Shown piece after piece: positions 9,947 to 21,780 of a stretch of DNA of 64,000 nt. The DNA is taken from contig JAUGWO010000115.1 of assembly GCA_049724395.1 (NCBI GenBank), positions 62,001 to 126,000 on the forward strand. Reading direction: 5' to 3'. Source of the DNA: Spongospora subterranea f. sp. subterranea (taxonomy: Eukaryota; Endomyxa: Phytomyxea; Phytomyxea; Plasmodiophorida). The position numbers and the translations under genes are program-made. A model generated the notes under the pieces. The model was not told the origin of the DNA. It ran no database searches and was given only the letters and a program-made list of their open reading frames with translations. The stretch's first letter is position 1. Every line of letters starts with the position of its first letter.

Positions 9947-12567
9947 ATGGGATTGATGGCGGAACCAATGAACAAGGCCCCAGTATCGGGTCAATCATCA
10001 GCGACTGAATCACGAGCAGATCTCGATCTTTATCGTGATCAGGCTATAGTCTTCTTGAAAAAGTTTGTGCATTACCATGTTGGCTGTGAAAGGACTCCTT
10101 ACTGGATTATGATATATTTTTCTTTCTTCAAGTTTTAGGAGATGTTCGGCTGTTGTTGCTTTTGATGAATTTTACGTTTTTCTCTTTGTTTTAGCCCTAA
10201 ATTTGCGAGGTTGAGAATTGGTTTCGATATGGGGCTGCTTTTAGATTAACAAAATTCCTGTGCTGCACTTTGAACCTCTGATTTCATCTTCAGATCTTTG
10301 GAAGAACAAAGGCGGTTGGCCCAAGTCCATGCGAAAGAGGTTGAGATGCTCAGGGAGGAGGCAAAGTATCGGGAATCTGGTATGGCCGATATGGTCGCGT
10401 TCTTGCAAAAGCGGATGAAGGTTCTGTCAATACACTCTTTTCACGTCAATCCCTTCACTTTACCTCTCCAGAACTGGTTTTTTCCGCGTCATTGAATCCC
10501 GTTTTGTATATTTTCCAAGAGGTTCCTCATTGAATGAAAAGAAATCTGTGGAAATGATTCTTAAGTTGGATGTGCTTGTAGAGCACCGAGAGCGAGAATC
10601 GGGAGATCTCAGCGAAACTTCACAGTTTCCTTGACAGTGAGGCGTCCCATATCGCCGCCGTCGAAGCCGATTGTGCCGGCAAGATCGCCGCTGCTAATCA
10701 CGAGGCGAACTCGCGTATGGCCGACCTGCTAGCCCAACTTCACCTAGCAGAGGTAATCCTCAGGATCACCAATTTGTCCTGTTGATTGGCCTTGGTTCAT
10801 TTGATCCACACCATTGCGAAACGGGCTCTTGTGTTCTGAATACCAATTTTGGTCGTAGAAACAACTGCAAACACTGAGGACATTCCGCGACGAGAAAGAG
10901 CTTATCGAAACGGAGCTGCAGAAAGTTAAGACGGCAGCGGCAACGCGAGAAGCTGACCTTATGCGCCAGGCCGATATTGTTGACCGCCAACACCGCGCCG
11001 ATCTCGTCAAAGTCTGCAATCACAGTTATCGCCAAAACAACACTTGTTCGATTTCGGGTTTTCTCTTTCTCAGTCTGCTGTCGTCATCAACACCATCATC
11101 TCATAAATGTTAATGTTAATGGCCAGATTAGCGTTGATCGGAACTTGAACAATCTGGTCTGATTGTGAGAGCGGCGCTGATATAGGTCAGGCAATCATGC
11201 ATGTCAGAGATCGCTGTTGTGCATGAACAATCGAGGAAGGTTGCCGAGAACGATCTCAGTCTCGAGTCCAAGCGCTTGCGCATCGACAACGTTAAGCTGA
11301 ACGAGGAGCTGCGTTTTCACGAGGAACAGACACAGCGGCTTCTACAAGAGAATGAAACCCTTCGAAGCCGAATTAAAGTAAACCCAACGGAAACTACAAC
11401 CGCCTCATTTTTGTATCAGATTTCGCCATCTTCTGTGAATTTCATAATCTTCCAATTCACTGTCGGGATCATTTGCCAGGAATCTGTTCGTTTTTGGTCA
11501 CTTGATGTCATCGTGATTTGATTGTTTCAACCTGGATGCTGTGCTAATGAAGGAAGTTTTCCATTGTAGATGGTGAAGCGACAACTAGAGCTAAGCCAGG
11601 ATCAGGATCAGTTAGGGGCTGAACGCGGCGCCCAACAACAGCGAAAGATACGCGAGCTGTCCCGCAAACTGCAATCCGCTGAGAAAGAATCCATCAGGCT
11701 CAGCGTTCTTAAACAGAATGAAATCGATAAGGTCCTAAATGATTTCGCCGATAATCATCAGTTTTACTCCATATTCACTTCCAATCACCTTCGATTTATT
11801 GGAACAGGGTGTCGGCAGATTCTGTTCATTGGACAAATTGGTTTATTCGACAAATTTTTTCCAGGAAGTACAATGAGATTTGATACATAAATACGTGTTC
11901 AGGTTGAGAAGGCGATGGCAGAGGAGATGGCTGCTTGTCGGGCAGCAGCTAGCGAATCGAAAGCGAACTCAGCATTGAAAGACCAGGAGGTCCGTCATAT
12001 CCGCCGTCTTGCAGCTGTAATGATTGATCATCGTCACCGATTTGATCCTGTCATAACAATGAGGTCGTCCATATTTCCATACAGGTCATACTATCGCAAC
12101 GAACGGAAATCGAACGTTTCTTCCATCAGGCGTTAGAACAAGTACGAGCTGAGAAGACAACAAAGGTACCACCCGATGGTTCAAGACAGCAGAAAACGGG
12201 TATGGACAACGACAAACCCGTCATCATTCACATATTCCCATCAAATATGAAAGTTGAAAACCTAAATTCCGACTGTTGTTCCATCGGGGTTCTATATTTT
12301 GCCTGAATGTGCTCTACGATCATGGTCGTTTTCCCGTTTTTCGTTGACTGATTTGAATATCCATATGCATCAGGTGATCATGTCTCTGATTTGTCGCCAG
12401 CCGAAAGAGAGCAGATCCTCCAGATGCTGTTCAGAAAGATCGCTGGTCGATCACAGCCATTAGGCGTTCCGCCTGCCCATTTGTTCCCGGCGCGGTCTGA
12501 GATTAAAGGCCCGCCCCCATATACCGATCCCGCGTTTGAGTTTATCACTGAAAAGGATCACGATTGA
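9947..12567 (+). CDS. Coiled-coil protein, probable basal-body orientation factor 1-like (DUF4515 type)
   Basis: An intron-rich gene of about nine exons. The ATG at 9,947 opens MGLMAEPMNKAPVSGQSSAT and the stop is at 12,565-12,567. Clear exons carry EEQRRLAQVHAKEVEMLREE (10,300-10,420), ENREISAKLHSFLDSE (10,585-10,750), KQLQTLRTFRDEKELIE (10,860-11,010), ENDLSLESKRLRIDNVKLNE (11,201-11,375), QQRKIRELSRKLQSAEKE (11,570-11,750), then RTEIERFFHQALEQVRAEK (about 12,087-12,165) and a last exon with LSPAEREQILQMLFRKIAG. Nearly all of it is predicted coiled coil. The RFFHQALEQV segment and the C-terminal LSPAERE-xx-L-xx-LF block resemble what I recall of BBOF1/CCDC176, a basal-body protein that aligns motile cilia; this match is from memory. 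It ends about 140 bases from the convergent Era gene. The general reading as a ciliary coiled-coil protein is firmer than the family name. Confidence 0.6.
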
Positions 12568-12706
12568 TCCCGATAAAGGTTAACTGTTCTCCTGTTTTAG
12601 CCTTTAAAATATGAGGAACATGGCTGACTATGATATAATATACTATCAACTATATTTAATGTGATTTAGCCAATTGGGAAGGGCAGATGGGACAGTAGCG
12701 CTTGTT

Positions 12707-15037
12707 TCAGAACTGACCATCGACTCCCTTGATTTTATCGACGGCGCGTTGCGACTTGACCAAAACCTCGATTCGCAGATCGGGTCGGCATCCGAGCAGG
12801 GAGCTAAGATCCCGGGCCGTTCGCTCTTTGACCCAATCAATCACGTCACCGCCCTTCCCGATCACCATCTGCTTCAGGCGGGCGTTGGGCACATATAGAA
12901 CCTGATCCACCCGTATTGACCCATCCACATTTCGCCAGATACCATCGTTCCTCTGTTGGAAGGCAACAGCAACACCCATAAATTGAAAACAGGACCACAT
13001 GTGTAAAACAGAGTAAAATAATTGACAGAATCGAAAACAGAGTAAAATAATTGACAGAATCGAAAACAGAGTAAAATTAATTGACAGAATCGAAAGCGAC
13101 AGGAGATTAACAGATATACGAATTGCCACATCAAGTTTGGCATTTGCCACAAATGACATGAATAGCGAAACAAACACGTGATTGAGTGAATCAATGTAGG
13201 ACACAACGGATAGGGAGAGGGAATGCAGTGATTACCAATGAGATCTGGTAGGGTATCTCCTGGTTTAGCCGACAAAACAGCTGCTCGCGAACGATCTCAT
13301 TAATTCGTTCCGTTAGCGATAAATCGGTGACCGTGTCACTGGAATAACGCCAGGCGCCCTCCTGGCAGTTGTCGATCAAATACGACTGAACAGATGAGTT
13401 AATTGCGAATGTGTCACTTGTGCGCCAAGTTCATCGCCATAAAAACTTTCCCTCTTCGAAAAAACAGCAGCAATCACGAATGAACAATGATCGCCGATAC
13501 GACGGTAAATGAAAAGTGAAAACAAAAAGTTCGAAAGCGACACCTGAACAGTCGGAAAAAAAGGACCAGACGAGTAGAATATCAGTTTGTAACATTCTGC
13601 TCGAAGATAAATCACGAAAGCAGTTCGGACGAAGAACGACAAAGAGAGAGAAATCAGACCAGTTCTTACCTTGATATCTGAGACACCATCGTCATTTCTG
13701 GCAGACACCATGAAGGTCTTGTCAAAATCGATGCGTTTATTGAGTTGATCGGCCAGAGGAAGTAGGCGGTTCTTGGGATGCACAAGATCCACCTTGTTCA
13801 ACACCAACGATAGCTTGAAATTGCTTGGCTTATCCAACGAGGCCAACTACCACATCACACCATACATTGATTAGAATTTGGTATAAAGACGATGAACAGG
13901 ACACGAAAATGTGAACAGGGAATTAATGTACATGTTTGCCGGAAACTGTTGGTTTGTTTTAAGGACTTCATGCCAAACAGCAAATTGTAAATATGTAAAA
14001 AGGGATATATTCAGATGAACGACATGGACTTGAATTCAAAAACAAAATAGGGTTATTAATGATAAGGGAAATGTGTTTTAGTAATCCAACCTCTTTAATG
14101 AGATACTCTTCAACAGGGGTAATTTTTTTGGCCGCGTCGATCAACAGCAAAGCTGATACATCAGTTAAAAAGAGTCATAGAGAATAATGTGGGCTACAGC
14201 TCACCGATATCGGCCTCTTGAACCGAATTCCAAGCATCTGTCACCATTTCCCGGTAATATCTATATAATCAATATTAAGTTTGCTGACGATATGATGATA
14301 ATCACTGGCTGAACTACAGTTTGGATTCGGTCGCTGGAACAATTCCAGGAGTGTCAATAAAGACCTAGATGGGAATGAGCAATATTAAGGTGAGGAGCGG
14401 GTTGAGAACTGAAAGGGGAACCAGTACCAGTTGGGTGAGACCTTTAGAATACACGCCCATTATATTAGAACGGGTTGTGTTCCGCTTTGGTGAGATTGCA
14501 GATACCTATCGAGGCGATTAAAGCGATCTGGCGTTATCTAGAGCAATGATCCATTTACCTTATTGCGAATAAGGAGATTCATAAGGGTGCTTTTGCCAGC
14601 GTTGGCGGATCCTAACATGGTAATTGTGGCATTACGTGGCGTTAATCGACGAGGTTTAGGAATCCTATGAAATCACGTATTATTGCTTAGCACAAAACCG
14701 ATGATGATGGGGCCAAGAATTACTCGAAGACTGTCCGAACAATGTCCTTCTCTGAAGGCATAGATGACTCATCATAGGGTAAACGATCTGGAATATGATC
14801 GCAATCCAAGGTAAATCCATCCACCTCAACTATCTTCTCATCGTCATCGTTTGTAATTCTCTGCTGGATATGACTAGAAGCGGATCCTGAAAACGTTCTG
14901 GGCCGTGGCTGAAACCAACGAGAAATTCTGTTGAGATATATGTTTGAAGAGCATGTAGTTGAGATATGACTTGCCGACATGGCCATAACATATGAGGATA
15001 ATTTACTGATGGAAAGGGTCAATGATCTGGTTATCAT
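12707..15037 (-). CDS. Era-type GTPase, probably mitochondrial (ERAL1-like)
   Basis: Era binds the 3' end of small-subunit rRNA and helps assemble the small ribosomal subunit. The start at 15,037 gives MITRSLTLSISKLSSY, an arginine/serine-rich, acid-poor leader fitting a mitochondrial presequence, continuing to about residue 55. About eight exons follow. The GTPase motifs are visible in order: G1 GSANAGKST (about 14,600), G3 DTPG in VFIDTPGIVPAT (about 14,340), the switch-side helix REMVTDAWNSVQEAD (about 14,230), LLLIDAAKKI (about 14,140), G4 NKVD (about 13,790) and G5 SAR (about 13,710). The last exon holds a KH domain with MVIGKGGDVIDWVKERTARD, and the stop is at 12,707. This is the full Era architecture (GTPase plus KH type 2). 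The fused leader indicates an organelle rather than a bacterial contaminant, as do the introns. Confidence 0.9.
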
Positions 15038-15059
15038 GCCGGATTGGCCCTGGTCGTTT

Positions 15060-15170
15060 ACCTTTCTGTTTCACCACAGTCGTGTAAGTCCTGTTCAGTT
15101 TCTGTTTCACCACAGTCGTGTTGGTCCTGTTCCGTTTCTTCACCACAGTCGTGTAGATCCTGTCAGCAGT
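15060..15170. repeat. Short tandem repeat, three units
   Basis: Three units of about 33-40 bases share TTTCACCACAGTCGTGT followed by a GTCCTGTTC-like end, directly upstream of the Era start codon (15,037, reading leftward). It may affect the Era promoter region, but that is a guess. Confidence 0.7.
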
Positions 15171-15446
15171 CAGGGGGTGCCCAGATAACCAACAATAGTC
15201 CGGATGTAATGGAGTCCGGGAAAACTGTAGAAACTGGTCAACATTTCTAGGTAGGTATCGAGCTATTCGGGTCCAATATCAATGGTTTCCACCCTCCTTA
15301 GCATCGATTAGAAACATAATTGATGTCAAGTAATGATGTATTGTGTGGCGTTGATAATTGTTTTTTACACTTGTACATGGAGCCGGGGCCTAACGCATAT
15401 TTCCAGTGTCTGACATCAAGATTGTCTCGGGATACCAGCGTCAACA

Positions 15447-15890
15447 ATGGTCAACAATGGAGTGCCCGAAATGCCTGCCCATGGTCTCTATTTACATTCT
15501 CTGAACCGATTAACGAACTGGGACAAACTCATTGCAACAGCGATTAATTTCGTCAGCCCAGACAGTCTTATCGACAATGTCACGAACGTTGATGATGAGC
15601 AAGAGGTCAATGTTGCAGTACCGATTGCGGCTAATGAGTATCTGGACCGAGTTCATGAATATCTGAAACAGTTGTCGTTCATGACAATTGTGAAAGATTC
15701 TCGTTGGCAATGCCAAACGATCAAGTCGAAACCCGTGGATTTCATAAAAGCTATCAAACGACGACACTGCGCTGGTCGTCTAGCACGGCTGATTCTAATG
15801 CTTCAACGATTGAGAGATGATGTTGACACCTATGGTCGCCTGCTGATCAACAACGTGGAGCTCTTCGACGCGATCAAAGAATTCGATTAG
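15447..15890 (+). CDS. Open frame of 147 codons, unrecognised
   Basis: An uninterrupted frame starting MVNNGVPEMPAHGLYLHS and ending ELFDAIKEFD. The second half looks protein-like (helical, LARLILMLQRLRDDVD). It matches no family I know. Its last part forms one arm of an inverted repeat whose other arm encodes a related peptide on the opposite strand (RLAWLILMISRMRDEG, around 16,040-15,940). One of the two is therefore presumably a copied fragment. Coding status is uncertain. Confidence 0.35.
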   Translation: MVNNGVPEMPAHGLYLHSLNRLTNWDKLIATAINFVSPDSLIDNVTNVDDEQEVNVAVPIAANEYLDRVHEYLKQLSFMTIVKDSRWQCQTIKSKPVDFIKAIKRRHCAGRLARLILMLQRLRDDVDTYGRLLINNVELFDAIKEFD

Positions 15891-16045
15891 TTGCTTTCGC
15901 TGATCCAGCTGTTGTTGCAGAGTAGGGTCTGTACTGTTGGACGTGGAGTCGATCGCGTTGAACAAATCAGCAGAGCGACCCTCATCTCTCATGCGACTAA
16001 TCATAAGAATCAACCATGCTAAACGAGCAGCGCATCGCCGTCGCG
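15765..16045. repeat. Imperfect inverted repeat whose two arms encode similar peptides
   Basis: The plus-strand stretch 15,765-15,870 (GCGCTGGTCGTCTAGCACGG and onward) matches the reverse complement of about 15,940-16,045 (GCGCTGCTCGTTTAGCATGG and onward) with mismatches and small gaps. Both arms translate in the same register: LARLILMLQRLRDD against LAWLILMISRMRDE. The centre is about 70 bases. Confidence 0.65.
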
Positions 16046-16149
16046 TCGATAGTTAATAGTTATTGACGTCCGTGAAACCCACGAGTTTCGGAGTTATCGT
16101 TGGCGTTGTCACCGAAGAATTTTCCAACGTAACCGACAGGCAGCAGTGC

Positions 16150-16332
16150 CTGATAACTCCACCTTGTCTTTGGAAGATATCTTTTCGGAAGAGCGTTGGA
16201 TGGAAAACCAGTTCATGACTTTCTAAACCGTTGTGATTAATACAACGTCCCTGATGCTGTTTTGAGCAGTCCGACACTACTGCTTCTCCATCCAACGCTC
16301 TTTCCGAAAGGATATCAAAGGAGTTATCAGAC
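16150..16332. repeat. Second local inverted repeat (hairpin)
   Basis: GATAACTCC... at about 16,152 and ...GGAGTTATC at about 16,330, together with GAGCGTTGGATGG (about 16,192) and CCATCCAACGCTC (about 16,288), form arms of roughly 50 bases around a loop of about 80 bases. No gene recognised here. Confidence 0.7.
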
Positions 16333-16783
16333 ACTGCTGCCCGTTGGTTCGAGTCATCTGATGTGATGAACCCGACCGTGGTGGCGCCTGTAGGTGCTGT
16401 CTGGCCAGATGGCGTCACACCTGGCAGTCCGCGCAGGTGCCGGCATACCTCGAAGGTTTTACCGTATTACATAAAGAGGATTACCCATTGTCACGACTCA
16501 TCAGGATTGAGAATGCACTCAAAACAAATCCGCCCTGGGCGAACAACTCAACCGTCAAATTACAGATCACATTGACGATAACTCTTTCAATGATTGTTCG
16601 CCCTTTAACACTCATCGCCAATCAACTATGACAGTGTATCTACTGCTGACTGTATTTGACTGAGCGCAACCAATATCCCAGTGATGTGATATTTGACGAG
16701 TTTGTTGATCTGTGTGTTGAGTTGTGTTAACAAAGATCGACGATCATCGATAGGGAGAATTTAACCGCTCTTCCGATAGATAA

Positions 16784-18237
16784 ATGCAGTCTAGGATGGA
16801 CCAAATTCATGATGTCGTCTTACAAGGTTTGGAAAAGAAAGGCGTCCTGGCCAGATTGCAGGTAAAGTTCTATTCATGGTTGTTTGTTTTCCAATCTGTG
16901 TTTTGAATATTTCGGCACGATGAGCGATTTTAGGTCAACAGTTTTCACATTTGTCATAAATTTACCTTTTTTCCTGATCATTAAACACATTTAGAAGAAG
17001 TTTTCGGTCAACGAACTCATTTGTGTCTAGGCTGAACTCAGGGCGGAAGTTTTTCATTATGCCAATAATCACAGCGACAACGCGTTTACAAAGCCGGTTC
17101 AAGACGAGCTCCAGATCGATGGTCCAGTGAAAGAGTCGGTGAATTTGATCATGGAGTTCCTGGCGCATTACGGTCTTGGCCATACATTGTCGGTATTCAA
17201 GACTGAAGGGCGAATTGTGGCCGACGACGTGCGCTCATCAACGTCCATCCCCACATTGGTGACAATTGTCCAGAACTCTTCCGCAAAATCTTTTGACAAA
17301 GAGAATCGCGCGGAAACGACTCAGCCGGGCTCACGAGCAATGGTCCATGACCCATTTCCTCCAATTCTTCAGAAGCCTAGCGACTCCTCCCATTTGGCTG
17401 TGGCGCCTGAACAACAGATCGATAAGATTGACTCATTATTGGCAGAATTAGACCTCAAACAGGCCAATACCCAAAAAGGTTCACGATTTCGCCAACTGTG
17501 TTGTTAAAAGCTGAGGTTTGCTTCTATGCAGCAAAGTTAGAACTGAGCGACTCCCCTGATTCAGACGAAGGGTGAGCCAAATCACGATTATTGTATCATC
17601 GATTGCGTTCACAATTCAGTTTCTAATACTTATTCATTGTTGCTTTCTATAACGCTCAATGTTACGTTGGTCAATCTGACGATTTTTTCCCCAAGGTATG
17701 GAAGCGATGATATCGAATTTAACGATGACGATTTGGGCGAGAGTTTGTACACTCCTCGAAACGCTGACGCCGACAAAGGAATGTCGATGGCAAATGATGA
17801 ACTGTTTCCCGGGTTTTCACAGAAACAAATACCGTTGGACGAAAGGCCACTCGCCAAGTACACAACTGAAAGCGCCTTATCCGACAATGAATCCGAATTT
17901 CGGGACAGTAATCAAATTCAAGAACAGAGTACTCGTTTCGATAGCTACTCATCTAGGCAGGACGATTCATTTGCGTTTAACACGTTGCAATATCAAGAAG
18001 ACGCGTTGTCCATGAGACCATCGCCATCTGTCGATGGGAGTTCTTCCTTTTACCATGCACATGAATCGCGATCTGTCTCCGCACCTGTTGCCGCCAAACT
18101 CGGATCAGACACCCAAGAATGCCAGTCCGCCGTTTGACGACGATGACGTTGAAGTGGAATGCTTCAGCGATGATCCCAGCGCCGACGAGAGTGCCCTCGA
18201 TTCGTTTGACGTTGTCTATGATGTTAAATTAATATGA
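16784..18237 (+). CDS. FOP/FGFR1OP-like centrosomal LisH protein
   Basis: FOP-family proteins sit at centrosomes and basal bodies and help anchor microtubules and build cilia. Exon 1 (16,784-16,861) gives MQSRMDQIHDVVLQGLEKKG and ends at a GTAAAG donor. Exon 2 resumes at 17,031 in frame with AELRAEVFHYANNHSD, the TOF-type dimer helix, followed by a LisH motif (ESVNLIMEFLAHYGLGHTLS, then VFKTEG). LisH spacing and the N-terminal position match FOP/FOR20. A low-complexity middle part follows, then further exons: a short one with ELSDSPDSDE near 17,545, one from 17,696 (YGSDDIEFNDDDLGE), and an acidic C-terminal end FDDDDVEVECFSDDPSADES stopping at 18,237. Vertebrate FOP also has an acidic C terminus. 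The splice between the last two segments is not certain because they are in different frames. Confidence 0.75.
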
Positions 18238-18404
18238 TTATCTGAATATGGTCAACATATGCTGGTTCACCCAAAGTTGTGTAGAGAAAGATGATCAGAC
18301 CCATGCAATGTTATCTCATCGTGTTGCCCTTTGTTGGCCACATTCCCTGGCACGTTGCAAATCATTTTCCATTTATTGGTTGCAACGGCTGCTCATTGTT
18401 TATT

Positions 18405-18815
18405 CTATGTGGTGCGTTTCCATGGATGTAGGGAGTAATCGGCGACTTCGAACGTGCTAAAGACGCATTGCTTGACGGGGTAGATGGCTTCCTTGACGCA
18501 AATTGCTGCCTTATTCAGTGGCCAGATCATCAGCGATACGATTAAAGCAGTCGACCTTTCCATGAACTCAATACACGGTCGAAGAATATCTCGAAATAAG
18601 TATATCAGATAGAGAATGCCAATTAGGGTCCCAATAACGATAGCAGCTGTCAGCAATATCTCGTTCTGAGTCGGCCCTCGATTTGTTGTGTTTTCATCGG
18701 GAATATTAGATTCGAATGTAAGCAGGCCGTTGCGGTCCAGCTTTCGGAGGCGGTGATGGATGACTCCATTGACTAAATCGACCAGTAGGAGCGACATTAT
18801 TCTCGGCGGCCACAT
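18405..18815 (-). CDS. Small predicted two-pass membrane protein, unrecognised
   Basis: A single open frame of 136 residues from the ATG at 18,815 (MWPPRIMSLLLVDLVNGVIH). Two hydrophobic stretches stand out: ILLTAAIVIGTLIGILYLIY and, about 20 residues on, ALIVSLMIWPLNKAAICV. The C-terminal end is YPVKQCVFSTFEVADYSLHP plus a basic KRTT. Upstream TTG-initiated extension is possible but not needed. No intron is required. No family recognised; the layout suggests an ER or mitochondrial membrane protein. It converges with the FOP-like gene, 167 bases apart. Confidence 0.5.
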   Translation of the reverse strand: MWPPRIMSLLLVDLVNGVIHHRLRKLDRNGLLTFESNIPDENTTNRGPTQNEILLTAAIVIGTLIGILYLIYLFRDILRPCIEFMERSTALIVSLMIWPLNKAAICVKEAIYPVKQCVFSTFEVADYSLHPWKRTT

Positions 18816-18829
18816 TTCTCCCCTCAACC

Positions 18830-19813
18830 AACGATAATATTTGAGGGGACGGATCGATCACGAGTACCCGACTAGTGTTGGCCAATAGCTATGTGCACTT
18901 CCATCATCACGGCCGCACCATGATCACTGAACGGCTATCCCCAATATTATCATGATCGTGATCCTGTCAACCAGAATATTTGTTCGATTGGCCCGACGGC
19001 AACGACAAATTCTTGAGCTAAATCACACAAACCCGCCCGCCATTGTCAGAACTATGTCTGGAGTTGTCGATAGTAAACAACAACCAAATGTCGTATTTAT
19101 TGGGATCACAGTTGAATCGATGATTCAAGAATGAACAATCTAGAAGATCAGGAACCACCAGGCGACTACTGTACGTCGGAATGATGAAGGCGAAATCGTC
19201 ATGACATGAAATAGGTATAGCGACTATAGAAGTCATGACGGCTTCGCTTCCTTGGTTCCCATAACGGTTCCATGTTGTTAGGACGAGTTGGCCTCCCATT
19301 TTCCGGAGTGATTTACGCTCACGTTCGTTTCTTTGGATCCCAGAACACAACTTTCGTGACGGCAATACCTTGGACAATCCCAGACATAGTATCTGACAAG
19401 AACCCTTCCCCAAATCTTGAAGTTTTAGAATCCATTCGAGTGATATCTGGCCAAAACCCGACCACTTTTCTAGATAATGATCTTGCCATACGGAGCATGT
19501 CTATTGCAGTGCACCGTTTGGTGTTCGGTGACCTTGAACGATCGTTCGACACTTGAGATTTAACCAAACACAATGTATCTACGGTGATATAGCACCCCTT
19601 TCCTGTTCAAAATGAAAATACGAAGCGAATTAAGAGCTTTGAGCTGGCAGTAAATTTTTCTCTTTCAACACATTAATAGTGTAATAATACTGAAATCGAT
19701 ATACACAAATTACAGTTCTGTGAAATTTGGTCGTAATCTATCGATGAACAACATAGTCGACGAGTTCTACAGATAGAATGGGCAATTTTTCGTGTTGAAA
19801 TGATATCAATAAA
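18830..19813. other. About 1 kb with overlapping open frames, no gene assigned
   Basis: Frames of 60-131 codons overlap on both strands (minus 19,018-19,413; plus 19,272-19,556; minus 19,319-19,573). None shows a family signature, and I cannot tell which if any is real. The end next to 19,814 is the downstream region of the alpha/beta-hydrolase-fold gene. Confidence 0.4.
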
Positions 19814-21780
19814 TTATAGTCTCGCTAGAGGTACAGTTGGATCACCAGATGGTCGCACTGTCACGTCAATAGATGGCGCAATGGATGAGGATCGACTCGG
19901 TGCGACAAACGCTAATTGATCATGAAGAATACGGTGTAGATGCGACATGGCTTTGCCTGATGGAATCCAATCCCGGTATGATCGCCGAAGACCTTCAACA
20001 TCGAATCGCTCATCAGCGGCAGCCTGATCCATCATCCAACGCAATCGCGACCTAATGTATCAGGTTTGAAAAAGGAAATGATAGTGGGACAGATCAAACT
20101 GAAACTGACGGATCCGCAAACAACTTGAGCAAATAATTCGCGACGATTGAAATCGAATCAAGAAATAGCCCTTCGATGTTGAACCACACTTTAAAGCAAC
20201 ACCGAAACACAGATACAAAAAACCCCAACTTTCTCGATGACGATTACCTGATAAAGTATGTGTTCAAATCGGAATAATAAAAAGCATCATTCAGATAAAT
20301 GGCCCAATGTGCGCTTGTGTGCTGCGCCAGTGCGGATTCCGCCTGGTCGGTGTTGGATGCCGCCACTGGCGCGCTCAGCACCCATTCTGCAGCCAGATCA
20401 TAAACTCCCCGTTCCTCGTGTATAGTTGTGTGCGAACCGCGTCGATCGAAGAACGACCCTCGATAGAACCCGCTCAGATGCGGTAATAGATCGGACTGTT
20501 CTGAGCGAAGATTTCGCCATTCCAGGCAGAAGGCGACCAGTCGTACCGGAAATCCATCACTCTCATCGGTCGTGTAAATGGCACGTAACAGATTGGGATG
20601 ACTTGTAACAGAATGGATGGCCGACGAGAACAACGGTACGACACTGTCCATATAGGCGCAGATGGCGATAATACGGACTTGGGCGGTCAACAGTCGGGTG
20701 ATGGCGTGTAGAGATCGGGAGGCGACGGCGGCGTATGGGTGGCCCAATGAGAATAGCTCAGTTGTGGCCGGGAACTGATCTGTGGGCAGATCCGGAAATG
20801 GACCATGATGCACACCGGCCATACACAATAGGCCCAAATGACTTTGACGCCCGGGAGCAATCCACCCTTGATCAAGGAGCGCCTCCATTAAAAGACCCGC
20901 CAAAACAACTGACCACAGCAGATTCAGGTAGACAGACAGGAATTGCCTTAGAAAACAATCAAAAAGAGAATGTCTAGCAATTTTCGTCCCATATTATAGC
21001 GCTCTTGGCGCTGAGAAAAAAGACTCAATCAAAAACGGGCTTGTGTGTCATGTACCTCCTTGAGAATGAGCCGCCACTAATAGCGCATCGCATTCCCGGA
21101 TTGATCGTTCATATTCGGGAAGATGCTCCAACAGATAGTCATTCAATCTAAGGACAGTACATGTCAACTTTAGATTTGATATTTGAGAATCACACGCGTT
21201 GGAGATCGAACAAGACATTCCGAATGGTGCTGATAATGAGGTTGAGTACCTTGAATCAACTAAACCGTGCCCAAAAAGGCTGATATGAGTCAGATCGATC
21301 GCGTTTTGATCTGACACGGCCAGACGCTGTCTGACGGCGGCGCCCATCGACCGCGCCAAGCTCATCGACATTGTGGATGGCGACCAGCTGAACATCCTTT
21401 CCCTCCAAGAACCGCCCATCCGTGAATCCCTGAGTTTCATCGTTGAACAGTATAAAACGCCAGAAAAACTCAGAATTAAAGACAAAAAAACAGCCAATGG
21501 TCGCGATAACACAATCTCATGCACTTTTATCAACTCAACAAAAACAAGGAGAACCAGCTTCAAAAAATATACTGAGACTACGAAAATCAATGAACACGGA
21601 TCAACCTGAAAGCCTAACAATGACAAACACACCATAATTGTTGCAGACAAAAATATACGAACCGATAACGAGAACTTTTCGAATGGGGCGCGGAGACGGG
21701 GATCGGAACGGCCCAATCGACAGCAGATAGGTTTGAAGGCGGGCGATTACTGAATCGGATTGCACAACAGGACGAGCGCT
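19814..21780 (-). CDS. Alpha/beta-hydrolase-fold protein of a fungal/protist type (5' end unresolved)
   Basis: Several minus-strand exons can be linked by GT-AG borders with matching phase. Reading from the 5' side they give RPIRKVLVIGS (about 21,660), SPSTMSMSLARSMGAAVRQR then ISLFGHGLVDSR (about 21,390-21,250), YLLEHLPEYERSIRECDALL then VAAHSQG (about 21,145-21,060), VVLAGLLMEALLDQGWI (from about 20,918), LLCMAGVHHGPFPDLP, a long middle part with GVYDLAAEWVLSAP, and a last exon LRWMMDQAAADERFDVEGLR ending at 19,814. AAHSQG fits the nucleophile elbow (G/A-H-S-Q-G), and the MAGVHHGPF and C-terminal WxP-S-K segments resemble an uncharacterised alpha/beta-hydrolase family I recall from fungi. 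Substrate unknown. Possible first exons upstream to about 22,240 could not be fixed. Confidence 0.65.

Noticed and set aside
16053-16418. Minus-strand 121-codon frame as a gene
   Set aside because: It runs through both arms of a hairpin and shows no family signature; openness alone is weak evidence.
19018-19573. Overlapping frames on both strands as genes
   Set aside because: They mask one another, none has homology I recognise, and no splice pattern links them.
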